Source: Draconibacterium aestuarii
Lineage (GTDB): Bacteria > Bacteroidota > Bacteroidia > Bacteroidales > Prolixibacteraceae
Direction of reading: 5' to 3'
Assembly (NCBI GenBank): GCA_026671195.1
Contig: JAPOHD010000010.1
Location: 62,569 to 126,568, forward strand
Length of the DNA stretch: 64,000 nucleotides
The translations under genes were made by a program, and so were the position numbers. The notes below the pieces were generated by a model, which saw only the letters and a program-made list of their open reading frames with translations, did not search any database and was not told the origin of the DNA. Below are positions 17,629 to 27,623 of the stretch, piece by piece (position 1 is the first letter of the stretch; each line of letters starts with the position of its first letter).

Positions 17629-17660
17629 AAAGTTGGAAGACGGAAGGCCGGAGACGGAAG
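17629..17660 (+). repeat. Purine-rich GGAAG repeat between regulator and kinase genes
   Basis: Several imperfect copies of (T/C/A)GGAAG occur in tandem just after the regulator stop. The word AGAAGTTGGAAG-like recurs at about 37409-37420 in another intergenic gap, so this may belong to a dispersed intergenic repeat. Confidence 0.35.
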
Positions 17661-17732
17661 AAAAAGTGTCAGCCGATATTTCCCCTTTCGACTTTAACCC
17701 ATATCCTGCATTAAAAATATCCTGGATCAAAC

Positions 17733-19820
17733 ATGAAAACCAATCCAAAAAATATCTTTTCCAATCCTTACTTCCAATCTGCTTTTGTAGGTGCTTTGGT
17801 TACTTTACTGGTATTTTTTGTGTGGGATGCACCCATAAAAAAATATGAGATTGAGATAGAACCATTTGACCATAAAGCCTCACATCCGGTACATTGGTTT
17901 GCCGGAGATTTTAACGGAGATGGTTCAACAGAAAAAATAAGATGTCATAATGGTGTTGATTCCAAATCGCTTGATGTGGTGCATTATGATGCAAACGGTA
18001 ATATTACCGAGCACTACCACTTCCCAAAATCAGAATGGAGATACCAACTCAATCCTGCAACTTTTGACATCGATTGTGATGGAACTTTGGAACTTCTGTT
18101 TTTTACAGTGCGTAACGATTCCATCTTTTTTAATGCCTGCAACCTGGTTAGTTTTGAAATAATTATCGACCATCATTATTTTCATTCGTTTGAACAAAAA
18201 CAAAAACAATATGCCCATAATTCAGAGTTCTGTGCATTTGGAGATACAGATGGCAATGGAACATCTGAACTGTTCTTTACTTTCGATGCCGGATTTGGGC
18301 TCTATCCAAGAGGTCTGTTTAAAATGGAGTTCCCTTCGCTGAAAATTACAGCATCCGATACGGAATACATGAATTTAAGTTTTGGTCAGTTTAAAGACTT
18401 TAACAAGGATGGGGTACCCGAAATAATAGCTCAAAGTTATGCCCCCTCAAATGCAACCGAATACGATCATTTTACAGACACCATGAGCTATCTGGCTTTG
18501 TTCAGGTATGATCTTCAGTTTCTGTTTTCGCCAATTCCGAATCCACACAGGTTTTCATCTGTTCAGGCCATTTCGTCGCCTAAACATGATTCTATTTTTT
18601 ATGCCCTCTTCTTTTCCCGTTCCGTTTCTAAAATACCGTTTCAACTCATGGTGTTTAACACAAAAGGTAAAATCGTAAATCAACGGTCGTGGTCAAATAT
18701 TACATCCCCGGAAACCATGTATCCTAGTCTGAAACATGTAAATGGCACACCCAGATTGTTTATAAAAGGTATTGGAGATTTTGCACTAACACCAGATTTA
18801 AAAGGATTACCCGACTATTTGGATAAAGGCACAAGTAATTCAGGAATTCCTCCTCTCTTATACGATTTTAATAAGGATGGATGGGACGAATGGTTTTTGT
18901 GGAACCGGAAAGACGAGATTAGTATTTACAACGAAAAAAATGATGAACTCCTTACTTTCGAATCTCCCTTACCCAGAAATTCCTCTATTCATATCTATCC
19001 GGTTTTAAACCATTACCGATTGGTGAATCATTTAATTGATACCGGCTATGGTTATTTTCTGTTGAGTTATAAGAAAAATCCCTATTACTTTACGCTTTAT
19101 CTGATTTATGCTTTGACATTTGCAACTTCTTCATTGCTAATATTCTTCCTGTTATATTTCCAACGTAAAAGAATAGAAGAACGTTTAAATACCGAAAAAC
19201 AGCTCGCAGAACTTCAATTCAATGCTGTAAAAAACCAGTTAAATCCACATTTTCTTTTTAATGCCCTTAACTCGGTGGCTTATATGATTAACGAAGGGAA
19301 GAAACAGCAAGCATACGATTTTCTTTCGATAAATTCACGGATGATCCAACGCGTAATGAGAGATTCGAAAGAAGTAAAACGCCCTTTAACAGATGAGATT
19401 CAGTTTACAAAAGATTATTTGAGCATTCAACAACACCGGTTTAAAGATCGGTTCTGTAATGAGTTTGAGATTGATCCACAAGTCGATTTAAGACTGGAAG
19501 TTCCGAAAATGTGTATCCATACCTATGTAGAAAATGCGATTAAGCATGGCTTTCGGAATACAAAATCAGGAGGGCTGTTAAAAGTGTACATTACACCTCT
19601 GGTAAACGGGATTAGCGTGTCCATTTCAGATAATGGAATGGGAAGAAAAGCGGCATCGGAGTTCAAAGATTTCTCAGGTAACGGAATTAATATTATGAAC
19701 GAGTTTTACCGATTGTTTGAGAAGTACCATGGCTATAAAATCTATTTTCACATTTCAGATTTAAAAGAATCAACAGGAACTAAAGTTGAATTAAGGGTTC
19801 AAATAGACCGCAAGGTGTAA
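17733..19820 (+). CDS. LytS-type sensor histidine kinase with FG-GAP/VCBS-like extracytoplasmic domain
   Basis: 695 residues. TM1 is at about 15-31 and TM2 at about 452-476. Between them about 420 periplasmic residues carry five calcium-loop-like motifs: DFNGDGSTE (from 59), DIDCDGTLE, DTDGNGTSE (171), DFNKDGVPE and DFNKDGWDE, typical of FG-GAP/VCBS beta-propeller repeats. The cytoplasmic part has the His_kinase motif NQLNPHFLFNALNS with His506, then an HATPase domain with ENAIKHGF and SDNGMG. It should phosphorylate the LytTR regulator upstream. The propeller suggests sensing of an extracellular polymer or a surface partner, which is inference. Confidence 0.9.
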   Translation: MKTNPKNIFSNPYFQSAFVGALVTLLVFFVWDAPIKKYEIEIEPFDHKASHPVHWFAGDFNGDGSTEKIRCHNGVDSKSLDVVHYDANGNITEHYHFPKSEWRYQLNPATFDIDCDGTLELLFFTVRNDSIFFNACNLVSFEIIIDHHYFHSFEQKQKQYAHNSEFCAFGDTDGNGTSELFFTFDAGFGLYPRGLFKMEFPSLKITASDTEYMNLSFGQFKDFNKDGVPEIIAQSYAPSNATEYDHFTDTMSYLALFRYDLQFLFSPIPNPHRFSSVQAISSPKHDSIFYALFFSRSVSKIPFQLMVFNTKGKIVNQRSWSNITSPETMYPSLKHVNGTPRLFIKGIGDFALTPDLKGLPDYLDKGTSNSGIPPLLYDFNKDGWDEWFLWNRKDEISIYNEKNDELLTFESPLPRNSSIHIYPVLNHYRLVNHLIDTGYGYFLLSYKKNPYYFTLYLIYALTFATSSLLIFFLLYFQRKRIEERLNTEKQLAELQFNAVKNQLNPHFLFNALNSVAYMINEGKKQQAYDFLSINSRMIQRVMRDSKEVKRPLTDEIQFTKDYLSIQQHRFKDRFCNEFEIDPQVDLRLEVPKMCIHTYVENAIKHGFRNTKSGGLLKVYITPLVNGISVSISDNGMGRKAASEFKDFSGNGINIMNEFYRLFEKYHGYKIYFHISDLKESTGTKVELRVQIDRKV

Positions 19821-19903
19821 TCTATTGCTGTATCCACTATTCCTGTTCAATCGATACCCCAAAACTGCTCGTATATACCAGAAACACATCCAACGCTTTT
19901 CTC

Positions 19904-19998
19904 CTGTTCGGTGATTGGTAAGCTGAGCGAACAGAAAGATGATATACAAATGAATGGAAATGAAAAAGCCGGAAAGTAAAAACAAACCGGCTTTTCAA
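19904..19998. terminator. Convergent terminator region between kinase gene and rplQ
   Basis: Two hairpins: CTGTTCG / CGAACAG (19904-19935), and AAAAGCCGG / CCGGCTTTT (19965-19995) with T-runs on both strands. The second should end the ribosomal operon on the minus strand and the kinase transcript on the plus strand. Confidence 0.75.
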
Positions 19999-20015
19999 TA
20001 TAGTCAAGAAATACT

Positions 20016-20597
20016 CTATTCTTCTTTCTTTTCTTCAGCTGAATCTTCAGCTTTAGGCTCTTCTGTAGTTTCTTCCGCTTTTGCTTCTGTAGCCGGAGCT
20101 TCTTCCACAACTTCAGCTTCTGCAGTTGCCACTTCGGTTTCAGCAACAGGTGCGGTAGTTTCAGCTTTTTTAGCACCACCACGACGCGAACGACGTTTTT
20201 TAGGTGCAGCAGCTTCTTCTTTTGCAGCCAACATTGCTTCGTTGTAGTCAACCAACTCGATAATACACATTTCGGCGTTGTCACCTAAACGGTTACCCGT
20301 TTTCAGGATACGTGTGTATCCTCCGGGACGATCAGCTACTTTTTCAGCCACATCGCGGAATAATTCCGACACAGCCTCTTTGTCTTGCAAGTAACTAAAT
20401 ACAATTCTGCGCGAGTGTGTAGTATCATTTTTTGCTTTGGTAATTAGCGGTTCAACGTACATACGCAAAGCTTTCGCTTTAGCAACTGTAGTTGAAATCC
20501 TCTTATGCGCGATAAGAGAACTTGCCATGTTCGCCAACATCGCTTTACGATGCGCGGTTTTACGGCCTAAATGATTAAATTTCTTATTATGTCTCAT
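20016..20597 (-). CDS. rplQ: 50S ribosomal protein L17
   Basis: 193 residues. The core (1-120: [39 protein letters not shown]) is standard L17. It is followed by about 70 residues of low-complexity Lys/Arg then Ala/Glu/Thr-rich sequence ending SAEEKKEE. Such acidic tails are common on L17 of Bacteroidota and add no known enzymatic role. It is the last gene of the 32-gene ribosomal cluster, 6 nt after rpoA, and is followed by a terminator. Confidence 0.96.
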   Translation of the reverse strand: MRHNKKFNHLGRKTAHRKAMLANMASSLIAHKRISTTVAKAKALRMYVEPLITKAKNDTTHSRRIVFSYLQDKEAVSELFRDVAEKVADRPGGYTRILKTGNRLGDNAEMCIIELVDYNEAMLAAKEEAAAPKKRRSRRGGAKKAETTAPVAETEVATAEAEVVEEAPATEAKAEETTEEPKAEDSAEEKKEE

Positions 20598-20603
20598 TGC
20601 CTT

Positions 20604-21596
20604 TTACTCCTTATCAAGTTTATACTTGGAAATATCCATTCCAAAATTCAGTCCCATGTTATCTAAAAGGTCGTCTAATTCTGTTAACGACTTTTTACCA
20701 AAGTTTCTAAATTTCAGCAGATCGTTTCTGTTGTAAGTTACCAAATCGCCCAAAGTATCAACGTCGGCAGCTTTCAAACAATTCAATGCACGCACTGAAA
20801 GATCCATGTCTACCAATTTGGTTTTTAACAATTGACGCATGTGAAGTACTTCTTCATCGAATTCTTCATTTGCAAATTTTTCGTCAGTGTCAAGAGTGAT
20901 CTTTTCATCTGAGAATAACATGAAATGATAAATCAGAATTTTAGCTGCTTCTTTTAATGCATCTTTTGGGTGAATTGAACCGTCGGTGGCAATATCCATA
21001 ACTAATTTTTCATAGTCGGTTTTTTGCTCAACACGGTAGTTTTCAACAGCGTATTTTACCTTTTTAATAGGAGTAAAAATTGAGTCGATTGGAATTACGC
21101 CAAACTCTTCTTCTACAGGCTTGTTCTCAACGGCAGGAACGTAACCGCGCCCTTTGTTGATTGTCAATTCCATGTGAAGTTTCACATCAGGCTCCATTCT
21201 GCAGATAACCAATTCAGGGTTCAGTACTCTGAAACCAGTCATAAACTTGTTAATGTCGCCGGCCGTTAATTCTTCTTGTCCGGTAATTGTAATCGAAACT
21301 TTTTCACTGTCAAAATCTTCCACCTCGTTTTTAAATCGAACCTGCTTCAGATTAAGGATAATATCAGTTACATCTTCAATAACACCTTTAATCGTAGAAA
21401 ACTCATGGTCAACACCTTCTATTTTAACAGTAGTAATTGCATAACCCTCCAACGACGATAACAGAATTCGACGCAGCGCATTACCGATTGTAATACCGTA
21501 TCCCGGTTCTAAGGGACGAAACTCGAATTGTCCGAATTTATCATCGGATTCTAACATTATCACCTTGTCAGGTTTTTGGAATGCTAATATTGCCAT
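20604..21596 (-). CDS. rpoA: DNA-directed RNA polymerase subunit alpha
   Basis: 330 residues. The N-terminal domain for assembly has [31 protein letters not shown]; the C-terminal domain for promoter and activator contact has [25 protein letters not shown] and [16 protein letters not shown]. The alpha dimer nucleates polymerase assembly. It sits between rpsD and rplQ as in the alpha operon. Confidence 0.98.
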   Translation of the reverse strand: MAILAFQKPDKVIMLESDDKFGQFEFRPLEPGYGITIGNALRRILLSSLEGYAITTVKIEGVDHEFSTIKGVIEDVTDIILNLKQVRFKNEVEDFDSEKVSITITGQEELTAGDINKFMTGFRVLNPELVICRMEPDVKLHMELTINKGRGYVPAVENKPVEEEFGVIPIDSIFTPIKKVKYAVENYRVEQKTDYEKLVMDIATDGSIHPKDALKEAAKILIYHFMLFSDEKITLDTDEKFANEEFDEEVLHMRQLLKTKLVDMDLSVRALNCLKAADVDTLGDLVTYNRNDLLKFRNFGKKSLTELDDLLDNMGLNFGMDISKYKLDKE

Positions 21597-21615
21597 AATA
21601 ACCTAAGTAAATTTA

Positions 21616-22224
21616 TTATTTTGAATACAACTCTACGATAAGTTGTTCTTTGATGTTTTCTGGAATCTCTTCGCGTTCCGGACGGTTTAAGAATTTACCG
21701 GTCATTAAAGCACCGTCCCATTCCAACCATTCGTATTGTGCACTTCTACGCGAATGCAATGAGGTCGTAATTTCTTCCAATGATTTCGATTTCTCGCGAA
21801 CGCCAACAACGTCGCCAGGTTTAACCGAATACGAAGGAATGTTTACTACATTTCCATTAACCGTAATATGTTTGTGCGATACAAACTGACGAGCTGCTGC
21901 CCGTGTTTTTGCAATACCCATACGGAAAACAACATTGTCCAATCTCGATTCGAGTAATTGTAACAATACTTCACCGGTAACCCCTTTAGCAGCCGAAGCT
22001 TTTTTAAAGAGTCCACGGAATTGTTTTTCCAATACACCATAGGTATATTTTGCTTTTTGTTTCTCTTTCAACTGTAGCCCGTATTCCGACTTTTTCCGTC
22101 TTTTAGCAGACAAACCATGCATCCCCGGAGGATAGTTTTTGTGCTCAAAGGCTTTATCCGGTCCGAAAATCGGTTCACCGAATTTACGTGCTATTTTAGA
22201 TTTTGGTCCTCTATATCTTGCCAT
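21616..22224 (-). CDS. rpsD: 30S ribosomal protein S4
   Basis: 202 residues. It begins [22 protein letters not shown] and has the S4 RNA-binding domain [34 protein letters not shown]. The zinc-binding N-terminal cysteines of some S4 proteins are absent, so this is the zinc-free form. S4 is a primary 16S rRNA binder and in other bacteria represses the alpha operon. Confidence 0.98.
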   Translation of the reverse strand: MARYRGPKSKIARKFGEPIFGPDKAFEHKNYPPGMHGLSAKRRKKSEYGLQLKEKQKAKYTYGVLEKQFRGLFKKASAAKGVTGEVLLQLLESRLDNVVFRMGIAKTRAAARQFVSHKHITVNGNVVNIPSYSVKPGDVVGVREKSKSLEEITTSLHSRRSAQYEWLEWDGALMTGKFLNRPEREEIPENIKEQLIVELYSK

Positions 22225-22243
22225 TTCCTTTTCGTTTTAAAAA

Positions 22244-22633
22244 TTAAACACGTCTTCTTTTAGCTGGTCTACAACCATTGTGTGGAAGTGGAGTCACATC
22301 AACAATTTCAGTTACCTGAATACCAATAGTAGCCATAGCTCTAATTGCTGATTCGCGACCGTTACCAGGTCCTTTAACGTATACTTTAACTTTACGAAGT
22401 CCAAGGTCGTAAGCAGTTTTAGCGCACTCTTCTGAAGCTACCTGAGCTGCATAAGGAGTGTTCTTTTTAGAACCACGGAATCCTTTTTTCCCCGCTGACG
22501 ACCAGGAGATAACTTCTCCGTTCATATTTGTCAGCGTAACGATGATATTGTTGAAAGACGAGTGGATATGAGCCATTCCATTGGCTTCAACCACCACCGT
22601 TCTCTTTCTACTTGATCCTGTCTTTTTTGCCAT
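22244..22633 (-). CDS. rpsK: 30S ribosomal protein S11
   Basis: 129 residues with the canonical [35 protein letters not shown] and the C-terminal [18 protein letters not shown]. It lies on the 30S platform. Overlap-free alpha-operon position between rpsM and rpsD. Confidence 0.98.
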   Translation of the reverse strand: MAKKTGSSRKRTVVVEANGMAHIHSSFNNIIVTLTNMNGEVISWSSAGKKGFRGSKKNTPYAAQVASEECAKTAYDLGLRKVKVYVKGPGNGRESAIRAMATIGIQVTEIVDVTPLPHNGCRPAKRRRV

Positions 22634-22645
22634 AATTCAAATTCC

Positions 22646-23023
22646 TTATTTAGTGGCCATTTTCTTATTAGCAACAGTTTTACGTTTCCCTTTACGGGTA
22701 CGTGCATTGTTCTTGGTACTTTGTCCACGAACCGGCATTCCGATACGATGACGGATGCCACGGTAACAACCAATATCCATTAGTCGTTTAATGTTCATTT
22801 GAACTTCAGAACGTAATTCACCTTCAACTTTAAAGTTGTCGCCAATTATTCCACGAACAGCTGCGAACTGTTCATCGTTCCAATCTTGTACCTTCGAGCT
22901 AAGGTCAATTCCCGCTTCTTCAAGAATTTTTTTTGCCCTGCTGCGGCCAATACCATAAATATAGGTAAGGGCTACCTCACCTCTTTTATTATTTGGAATA
23001 TCAACACCTACAATACGTGCCAT
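22646..23023 (-). CDS. rpsM: 30S ribosomal protein S13
   Basis: 125 residues. It begins [31 protein letters not shown] and ends in a basic tail after [16 protein letters not shown], the S13 signature. It contacts tRNA and the 50S bridge in the small-subunit head. Confidence 0.98.
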   Translation of the reverse strand: MARIVGVDIPNNKRGEVALTYIYGIGRSRAKKILEEAGIDLSSKVQDWNDEQFAAVRGIIGDNFKVEGELRSEVQMNIKRLMDIGCYRGIRHRIGMPVRGQSTKNNARTRKGKRKTVANKKMATK

Positions 23024-23047
23024 AAATTTAATTTTAACAGATTAACT

Positions 23048-23164
23048 CTACCCTTGTCGTTGTTTAAACTTTGGGTTCTTTTTATTAATCACATACAAAC
23101 GTCCTTTTCTGCGAATAATTTTGCAGTCGTCGCTACGTTTTTTTACTGAAACACGAGTTTTCAT
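23048..23164 (-). CDS. rpmJ: 50S ribosomal protein L36
   Basis: 38 codons: it begins [20 protein letters not shown] and ends NPKFKQRQG. Only one of the four zinc ligands of classical L36 (the Cys in DDCK) remains, so this is the zinc-free form usual in Bacteroidota. It lies between infA and rpsM, in the expected place. Confidence 0.95.
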   Translation of the reverse strand: MKTRVSVKKRSDDCKIIRRKGRLYVINKKNPKFKQRQG

Positions 23165-23178
23165 TTTTTGTACAATCT

Positions 23179-23400
23179 TTAGTTTTTGTATCTAAATGTA
23201 ATTCTACCTTTAGTTAAATCGTAAGGAGACATCTCAACTTTAACCTTATCTCCTGGCAAAATTTTAATATAATGCATTCTCATTTTACCGGATATGTGAC
23301 CTGTAATTACATGCCCATTTTCCAATTCTACCCGAAACATCGCGTTCGATAATGCTTCTATAATTGTTCCATCTTGTTCTATGGAAGGTATTTTTGCCAT
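23179..23400 (-). CDS. infA: Translation initiation factor IF-1
   Basis: 73 residues, an S1/OB-fold protein: [30 protein letters not shown], then [35 protein letters not shown]. It binds the 30S A site with IF-2 and IF-3 during initiation. The methionine aminopeptidase gene that often sits between secY and infA in Bacteroidota is not here; the gap to secY is only 64 nt. Confidence 0.97.
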   Translation of the reverse strand: MAKIPSIEQDGTIIEALSNAMFRVELENGHVITGHISGKMRMHYIKILPGDKVKVEMSPYDLTKGRITFRYKN

Positions 23401-23464
23401 AAAAAACTCTTTTACAAATTTTTAAATAAAGTTTAACTTAAAATATTCTATCTACAATTTCATA

Positions 23465-24793
23465 TTACATTCCTCCACCCGGACGTCCTTTAATCCGGCC
23501 TGATTTCATTAGACCATCGTAGTGACGCATTAACAGGTGACTTTCAATTTGCTGTAAAGTATCTAACACAACACCCACTAGAATCAACAGCGATGTTCCA
23601 CCGTAAAAATAGGCGAACGACTGACTGATCCCTGCCATCATGGCAAATGCCGGAAGAATGGTTATCAAACCAAGAAAAATAGATCCTGGTAAAGTGATTC
23701 TCGACATTACAGTATCAAGAAATTCAACAGTTCTCTTTCCGGGTTTAACACCGGGAATAAAACCACCATTTTTCTTCATATCCTCTGCCATTTGAGTAGG
23801 GTTAATAGTAATAGCGGTGTAAAAGTACGTAAAAGCTACCACTAATAAAAATTGTGTAAAGTTATACCAAAATCCGGTGATGTTTGACAATGCTGCCGCT
23901 ACACCACGAAGATTTTCAGAATTTGCAACACCAACAATTGTAATTGGCACCATCATAATTGCCTGGGCAAAAATGATAGGCATTACACCTGCAGCATTAA
24001 CTTTGAGAGGAATGTACTGACGTACTCCACCGTATTGTTTGTTACCCACAATTCGTTTCGCATACTGTACAGGAATCCGGCGGGTTCCTTGAACCAACGC
24101 AATGGAAGCCATAAATACGACGAACAGAACAACAAACTCGATTAGGAACATTACTAACCCGCCACCGTTGATTCGTGATCCAAATTCCTGAACCACAGCC
24201 ATGGGCAAACGGGCAATTATACCAATCATAATAATCAGCGAAATACCATTACCAATTCCTTTATCGGTAATGCGTTCGCCTAACCAAAGAACGAACATCG
24301 AGCCGGCAGTTAATATTACAATTGAAGGGATATTAAACCATAATCCATTCATTGCAAAAGCCGATTCGGGCAGCTGATAATGTAAATTAGTAAGATATGC
24401 TGATGCCTGAGGAATCAAAATAATCACTGTTAAATAGCGAGTAATTTGATTTATTTTCCTTCTTCCTGACTCTCCCTCCTTCTGCAACCTCTGGAAGTAG
24501 GGAACTGCGATACCCATTAACTGGATAACGATTGAGGCAGAAATATACGGCATAATTCCTAAAGCAAAGATAGAAGCCTGTGCAAAGGCACCACCTGAAA
24601 ACATATTGATCAGACCCAGTAACCCATCAGAAGTTTGATTCTCCAGATTTTGTAACTGTGCCGGATCTATTCCCGGTAACGAAACAAACGAGCCTAACCT
24701 GTAAATCAACAGGAGAAACAAAGTTGTTCCAATTCTGAACCTTAGGTCTTCAATCTTATAAATGTTCTTTAGGGTCTCGATAAATCGTTTCAT
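23465..24793 (-). CDS. secY: Preprotein translocase subunit SecY
   Basis: 442 residues with ten membrane helices. Signature segments are LPGIDPAQL near the plug region, LGIMPYISASIVIQLM and GIGNGISLIIMIGI. It forms the inner-membrane channel with SecE and SecG and takes substrates from SecA or the ribosome. It lies directly downstream of rplO as in the spc operon. Confidence 0.98.
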   Translation of the reverse strand: MKRFIETLKNIYKIEDLRFRIGTTLFLLLIYRLGSFVSLPGIDPAQLQNLENQTSDGLLGLINMFSGGAFAQASIFALGIMPYISASIVIQLMGIAVPYFQRLQKEGESGRRKINQITRYLTVIILIPQASAYLTNLHYQLPESAFAMNGLWFNIPSIVILTAGSMFVLWLGERITDKGIGNGISLIIMIGIIARLPMAVVQEFGSRINGGGLVMFLIEFVVLFVVFMASIALVQGTRRIPVQYAKRIVGNKQYGGVRQYIPLKVNAAGVMPIIFAQAIMMVPITIVGVANSENLRGVAAALSNITGFWYNFTQFLLVVAFTYFYTAITINPTQMAEDMKKNGGFIPGVKPGKRTVEFLDTVMSRITLPGSIFLGLITILPAFAMMAGISQSFAYFYGGTSLLILVGVVLDTLQQIESHLLMRHYDGLMKSGRIKGRPGGGM

Positions 24794-24799
24794 TCCGGT

Positions 24800-25246
24800 T
24801 TAGAGTATTTCAGTTGTTCCTTCTAATTTTTCTATTGCTTCTTTCGCGCTTTTTGAAAATGCACTGGCTTTAACGTCTAACTTTTTAGTTAAAGTTCCAC
24901 CACCAAGAATTTTAATTCTATCGTTTTTCGACGCAATACCTGCTTTAATCAAGGATTCTTTGTCGATTACGGTCAGGTTATTCTTTGCGGCTACATTCTC
25001 TAAAACATCAAGGTTGATTGCTTTGTATTCAACACGGTTAATGTTTTTGAATCCCATTTTAGGAACAACACGCTGCAAAGGCATTTGACCACCTTCAAAA
25101 CCGATCTTCCTTGAATAACCCGAACGCGACTTTTGACCTTTATGCCCACGGGTAGATGTACCTCCACGGCCTGATCCTTGCCCGCGTCCAATACGCTTCT
25201 CGGTTTTTGTCGATCCTTCAGCAGGTTTTAAGTTACTTAAATTCAT
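24800..25246 (-). CDS. rplO: 50S ribosomal protein L15
   Basis: 148 residues. The glycine/arginine-rich N-terminus (KRIGRGQGSGRGGTSTRGHKG, GFEGGQMPLQRVVPKMGF) is the L15 hallmark and threads into 23S rRNA. Six nt separate it from secY. Confidence 0.98.
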   Translation of the reverse strand: MNLSNLKPAEGSTKTEKRIGRGQGSGRGGTSTRGHKGQKSRSGYSRKIGFEGGQMPLQRVVPKMGFKNINRVEYKAINLDVLENVAAKNNLTVIDKESLIKAGIASKNDRIKILGGGTLTKKLDVKASAFSKSAKEAIEKLEGTTEIL

Positions 25247-25265
25247 CTTTCAATATTTTGAAATA

Positions 25266-25448
25266 TTATTTAACTTCTTCAACACTAATTAAATGCCTCA
25301 TTTTATTGACCATGCCAATAATTTGAGGAGTAGCTTCATGCTCAATCGGATTGTTTAATTTTTTCAATCCTAAAGCTTCTAAAGTTGCCTTTTGACGCTT
25401 AGTTGCACCAATGCTACTTTTTACTTGTGTAATTATAAGTTTTGCCAT
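25266..25448 (-). CDS. rpmD: 50S ribosomal protein L30
   Basis: 60 residues from the ATG at 25448 (MAKLIITQVKSSIGATKRQK); the longer frame upstream begins inside rpsE and is not the family start. It has KATLEALGLKKLNNPIEHE, typical L30. Confidence 0.97.
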   Translation of the reverse strand: MAKLIITQVKSSIGATKRQKATLEALGLKKLNNPIEHEATPQIIGMVNKMRHLISVEEVK

Positions 25449-25452
25449 AGTG

Positions 25453-25968
25453 TTACCCTTTAAAAACTTTTTGTAATGATACACCTCTTTGCTGAGCTAC
25501 CTGGTTCGCATCTCTCAATTCAAGTAAAGCAGCCATAGTTGCTTTAACAAGGTTGTGAGGGTTTGATGAACCTTTTGATTTCGCCAAAATATCGTGAACA
25601 CCAACACTCTCTAATACTGCACGCATCGCACCACCAGCTTTAACACCGGTACCCGAAGAAGCAGGTTTAAGAAGTACGTTAGCACCACCAAATTTTGCTG
25701 TTTGCTCGTGAGGGATAGTTCCATGTAAAATTGGAATCTTCACAAGATTCTTTTTAGCTGCGTCAACGCCCTTTGCGATAGCGGTTGTTACTTCGCTCGC
25801 TTTACCAAGGCCCCAACCTACAATTCCATCCTCGTTACCAACGATAACAATGGCAGAAAAACTAAACGTACGTCCACCTTTTGTTACTTTGGTTACACGG
25901 TTAATGGCTACCAACCTGTCTTTTAATTCCAGATCGCTTGTTTTTACTTTATTACTAATTTTCGCCAT
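25453..25968 (-). CDS. rpsE: 30S ribosomal protein S5
   Basis: 171 residues. It has the double-stranded RNA-binding-like N-terminal part ([25 protein letters not shown]) and the C-terminal [18 protein letters not shown]. It helps decoding fidelity. Four nt separate it from rpmD. Confidence 0.98.
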   Translation of the reverse strand: MAKISNKVKTSDLELKDRLVAINRVTKVTKGGRTFSFSAIVIVGNEDGIVGWGLGKASEVTTAIAKGVDAAKKNLVKIPILHGTIPHEQTAKFGGANVLLKPASSGTGVKAGGAMRAVLESVGVHDILAKSKGSSNPHNLVKATMAALLELRDANQVAQQRGVSLQKVFKG

Positions 25969-25974
25969 AATATA

Positions 25975-26331
25975 TTAGAATTTAAGGCCACCTTCGCGGG
26001 CAGCGTCAGCTAATTGTTTAATTCTACCGTGGTATAAATATCCACCTCTATCGAATACAACTTCGGTAATTCCGGCAGCCAACGCTTTCTCTGCTACTAA
26101 TTTACCTACCATTGCAGCTTTTTCAGTTTTGCTTCCAGCGTTTCCGGCAATTGCCTTATCGGTAGAAGCTGCTGCTACTAAAGTTGTTCCTTGTACATCG
26201 TCGATTAGTTGAGCGTAAATTGATTTATTGCTTCTAAAAACACTCAATCGTGGACGCTCTGCTGAACCTGAAACAACTGTGCGAACACGGCTTTTAATCC
26301 TTGCGCGCCTTTGTAATTTTGTTATTGCCAT
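25975..26331 (-). CDS. rplR: 50S ribosomal protein L18
   Basis: 118 residues: basic N-terminus ([34 protein letters not shown]) and the C-terminal [25 protein letters not shown]. It binds 5S rRNA with L5. Confidence 0.98.
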   Translation of the reverse strand: MAITKLQRRARIKSRVRTVVSGSAERPRLSVFRSNKSIYAQLIDDVQGTTLVAAASTDKAIAGNAGSKTEKAAMVGKLVAEKALAAGITEVVFDRGGYLYHGRIKQLADAAREGGLKF

Positions 26332-26352
26332 AATAATTAATCTTTTAAAAAA

Positions 26353-26907
26353 TTATTTTCCAGCGGCTTTTCCAGCTTTACGCCTCAATATCTCGCCAAC
26401 AAACTTAATACCTTTTCCTTTGTAAGGTTCAGGTTTACGGAATGATCTGATTTTTGCAGCAACCTGTCCAATTAATTGTTTATCGTGACATTTTAATGTT
26501 ACGATTGGGTTACTACGTTTATCTGATACTGCTTCAACTTTTACTTCCTGTGGAAGTTGAATATAGGTATGGTGAGCAAAACCTAATACAAGGTCAAGTA
26601 CGTTATCTGGCAGAACTTCTGCACGATAACCTACACCAACTAATTCTAACTTCACTTCATAACCTTTGGAAACACCTTCAACCATGTTGTTTACCAAAGA
26701 CCGGTACAGTCCATGCATTGATTTTTGGCTTTTTGTTTCGCCAGTCCTTGTTACATTGATAGTGCCGTCTTCAACAGCAACTTCAACTGCAGGATCAATT
26801 TGTTGTGTCAACTCCCCAAGAGGTCCTTTAACGCTAACAACATTGTTGTTAACTTTAACTTCTACTCCTGTAGGAATTGAAATGGGTAATTTACCTATTC
26901 TTGACAT
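26353..26907 (-). CDS. rplF: 50S ribosomal protein L6
   Basis: 184 residues: MSRIGKLPISIPTGVEV, then LVGVGYRAEV and the C-terminal PEPYKGKGIKFVGE. Two L6 domains near the factor-binding centre of the large subunit. Confidence 0.98.
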   Translation of the reverse strand: MSRIGKLPISIPTGVEVKVNNNVVSVKGPLGELTQQIDPAVEVAVEDGTINVTRTGETKSQKSMHGLYRSLVNNMVEGVSKGYEVKLELVGVGYRAEVLPDNVLDLVLGFAHHTYIQLPQEVKVEAVSDKRSNPIVTLKCHDKQLIGQVAAKIRSFRKPEPYKGKGIKFVGEILRRKAGKAAGK

Positions 26908-26922
26908 GACCGTTCCTCCTTA

Positions 26923-27330
26923 TTAATATACGTAACATAAAACTTCTCCACCGATATTTAGCTCGCGAGCTTCTTTGTCGGTAATTACACCTTTCGATGT
27001 GGAGATAATTGCTATGCCTAAACCATTTAGTACACGTGGAATATTTGTGGAATCACAATATTGACGTAAACCTGGTTTACTTATGCGTTCTAACGCTTTT
27101 ATTGCAGATAATTTTGTCTCTGGATTGTATTTTAATGCAATCTTGATGTTTCCCTGGTAGCCTACTTCATCTTCAAATTTGTAGTTCAGGATGTACCCCT
27201 TGTCTTTCAACAATTTGGTCATTTCCTTTTTTACGTTTGAAGCAGGAATATCAACCACGCGGTGTTTCGCCATAATTGCATTTCTTACCCTTGTCAGATA
27301 ATCTGCTATTGGATCTGTTACTTTACTCAT
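26923..27330 (-). CDS. rpsH: 30S ribosomal protein S8
   Basis: 135 residues: [19 protein letters not shown] at the N-terminus and [17 protein letters not shown] at the RNA-binding C-terminal domain. S8 is a primary 16S binder and, in E. coli, the repressor of the spc operon. Confidence 0.98.
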   Translation of the reverse strand: MSKVTDPIADYLTRVRNAIMAKHRVVDIPASNVKKEMTKLLKDKGYILNYKFEDEVGYQGNIKIALKYNPETKLSAIKALERISKPGLRQYCDSTNIPRVLNGLGIAIISTSKGVITDKEARELNIGGEVLCYVY

Positions 27331-27351
27331 TATTCAAGTTTTTTTAAACGA

Positions 27352-27621
27352 TTACCAACTTGCCTTTTTAACTCCTGGAATTAAGCCGTTTGAAGCCATT
27401 TCCCTAAAATTAATCCTGCTGATACCGAATTGACGCATATAACCTTTTGGGCGTCCGGTAAGTTTACAACGGTTATGTAAACGAACTTTCGACGAGTTTT
27501 TAGGAAGTTTTTGCAAACCTTCCCAATCGCCATCCGCTTTCAGCTGGGCACGTTTTTCGGCGTATTTCTCAACTAATTTTGCACGTTTTACTTCGCGTGC
27601 TTTCATTGATTCTTTAGCCAT
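27352..27621 (-). CDS. rpsN: 30S ribosomal protein S14
   Basis: 89 residues, the long zinc-free type without CxxC motifs. It ends [23 protein letters not shown] as the family does and lies three nt after rplE. Confidence 0.98.
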   Translation of the reverse strand: MAKESMKAREVKRAKLVEKYAEKRAQLKADGDWEGLQKLPKNSSKVRLHNRCKLTGRPKGYMRQFGISRINFREMASNGLIPGVKKASW

Positions 27622-27623
27622 TA

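Noticed and set aside
22886-23149. 87-codon plus-strand frame over rpsM/rpmJ
   Set aside because: Shadow of the ribosomal genes on the other strand.
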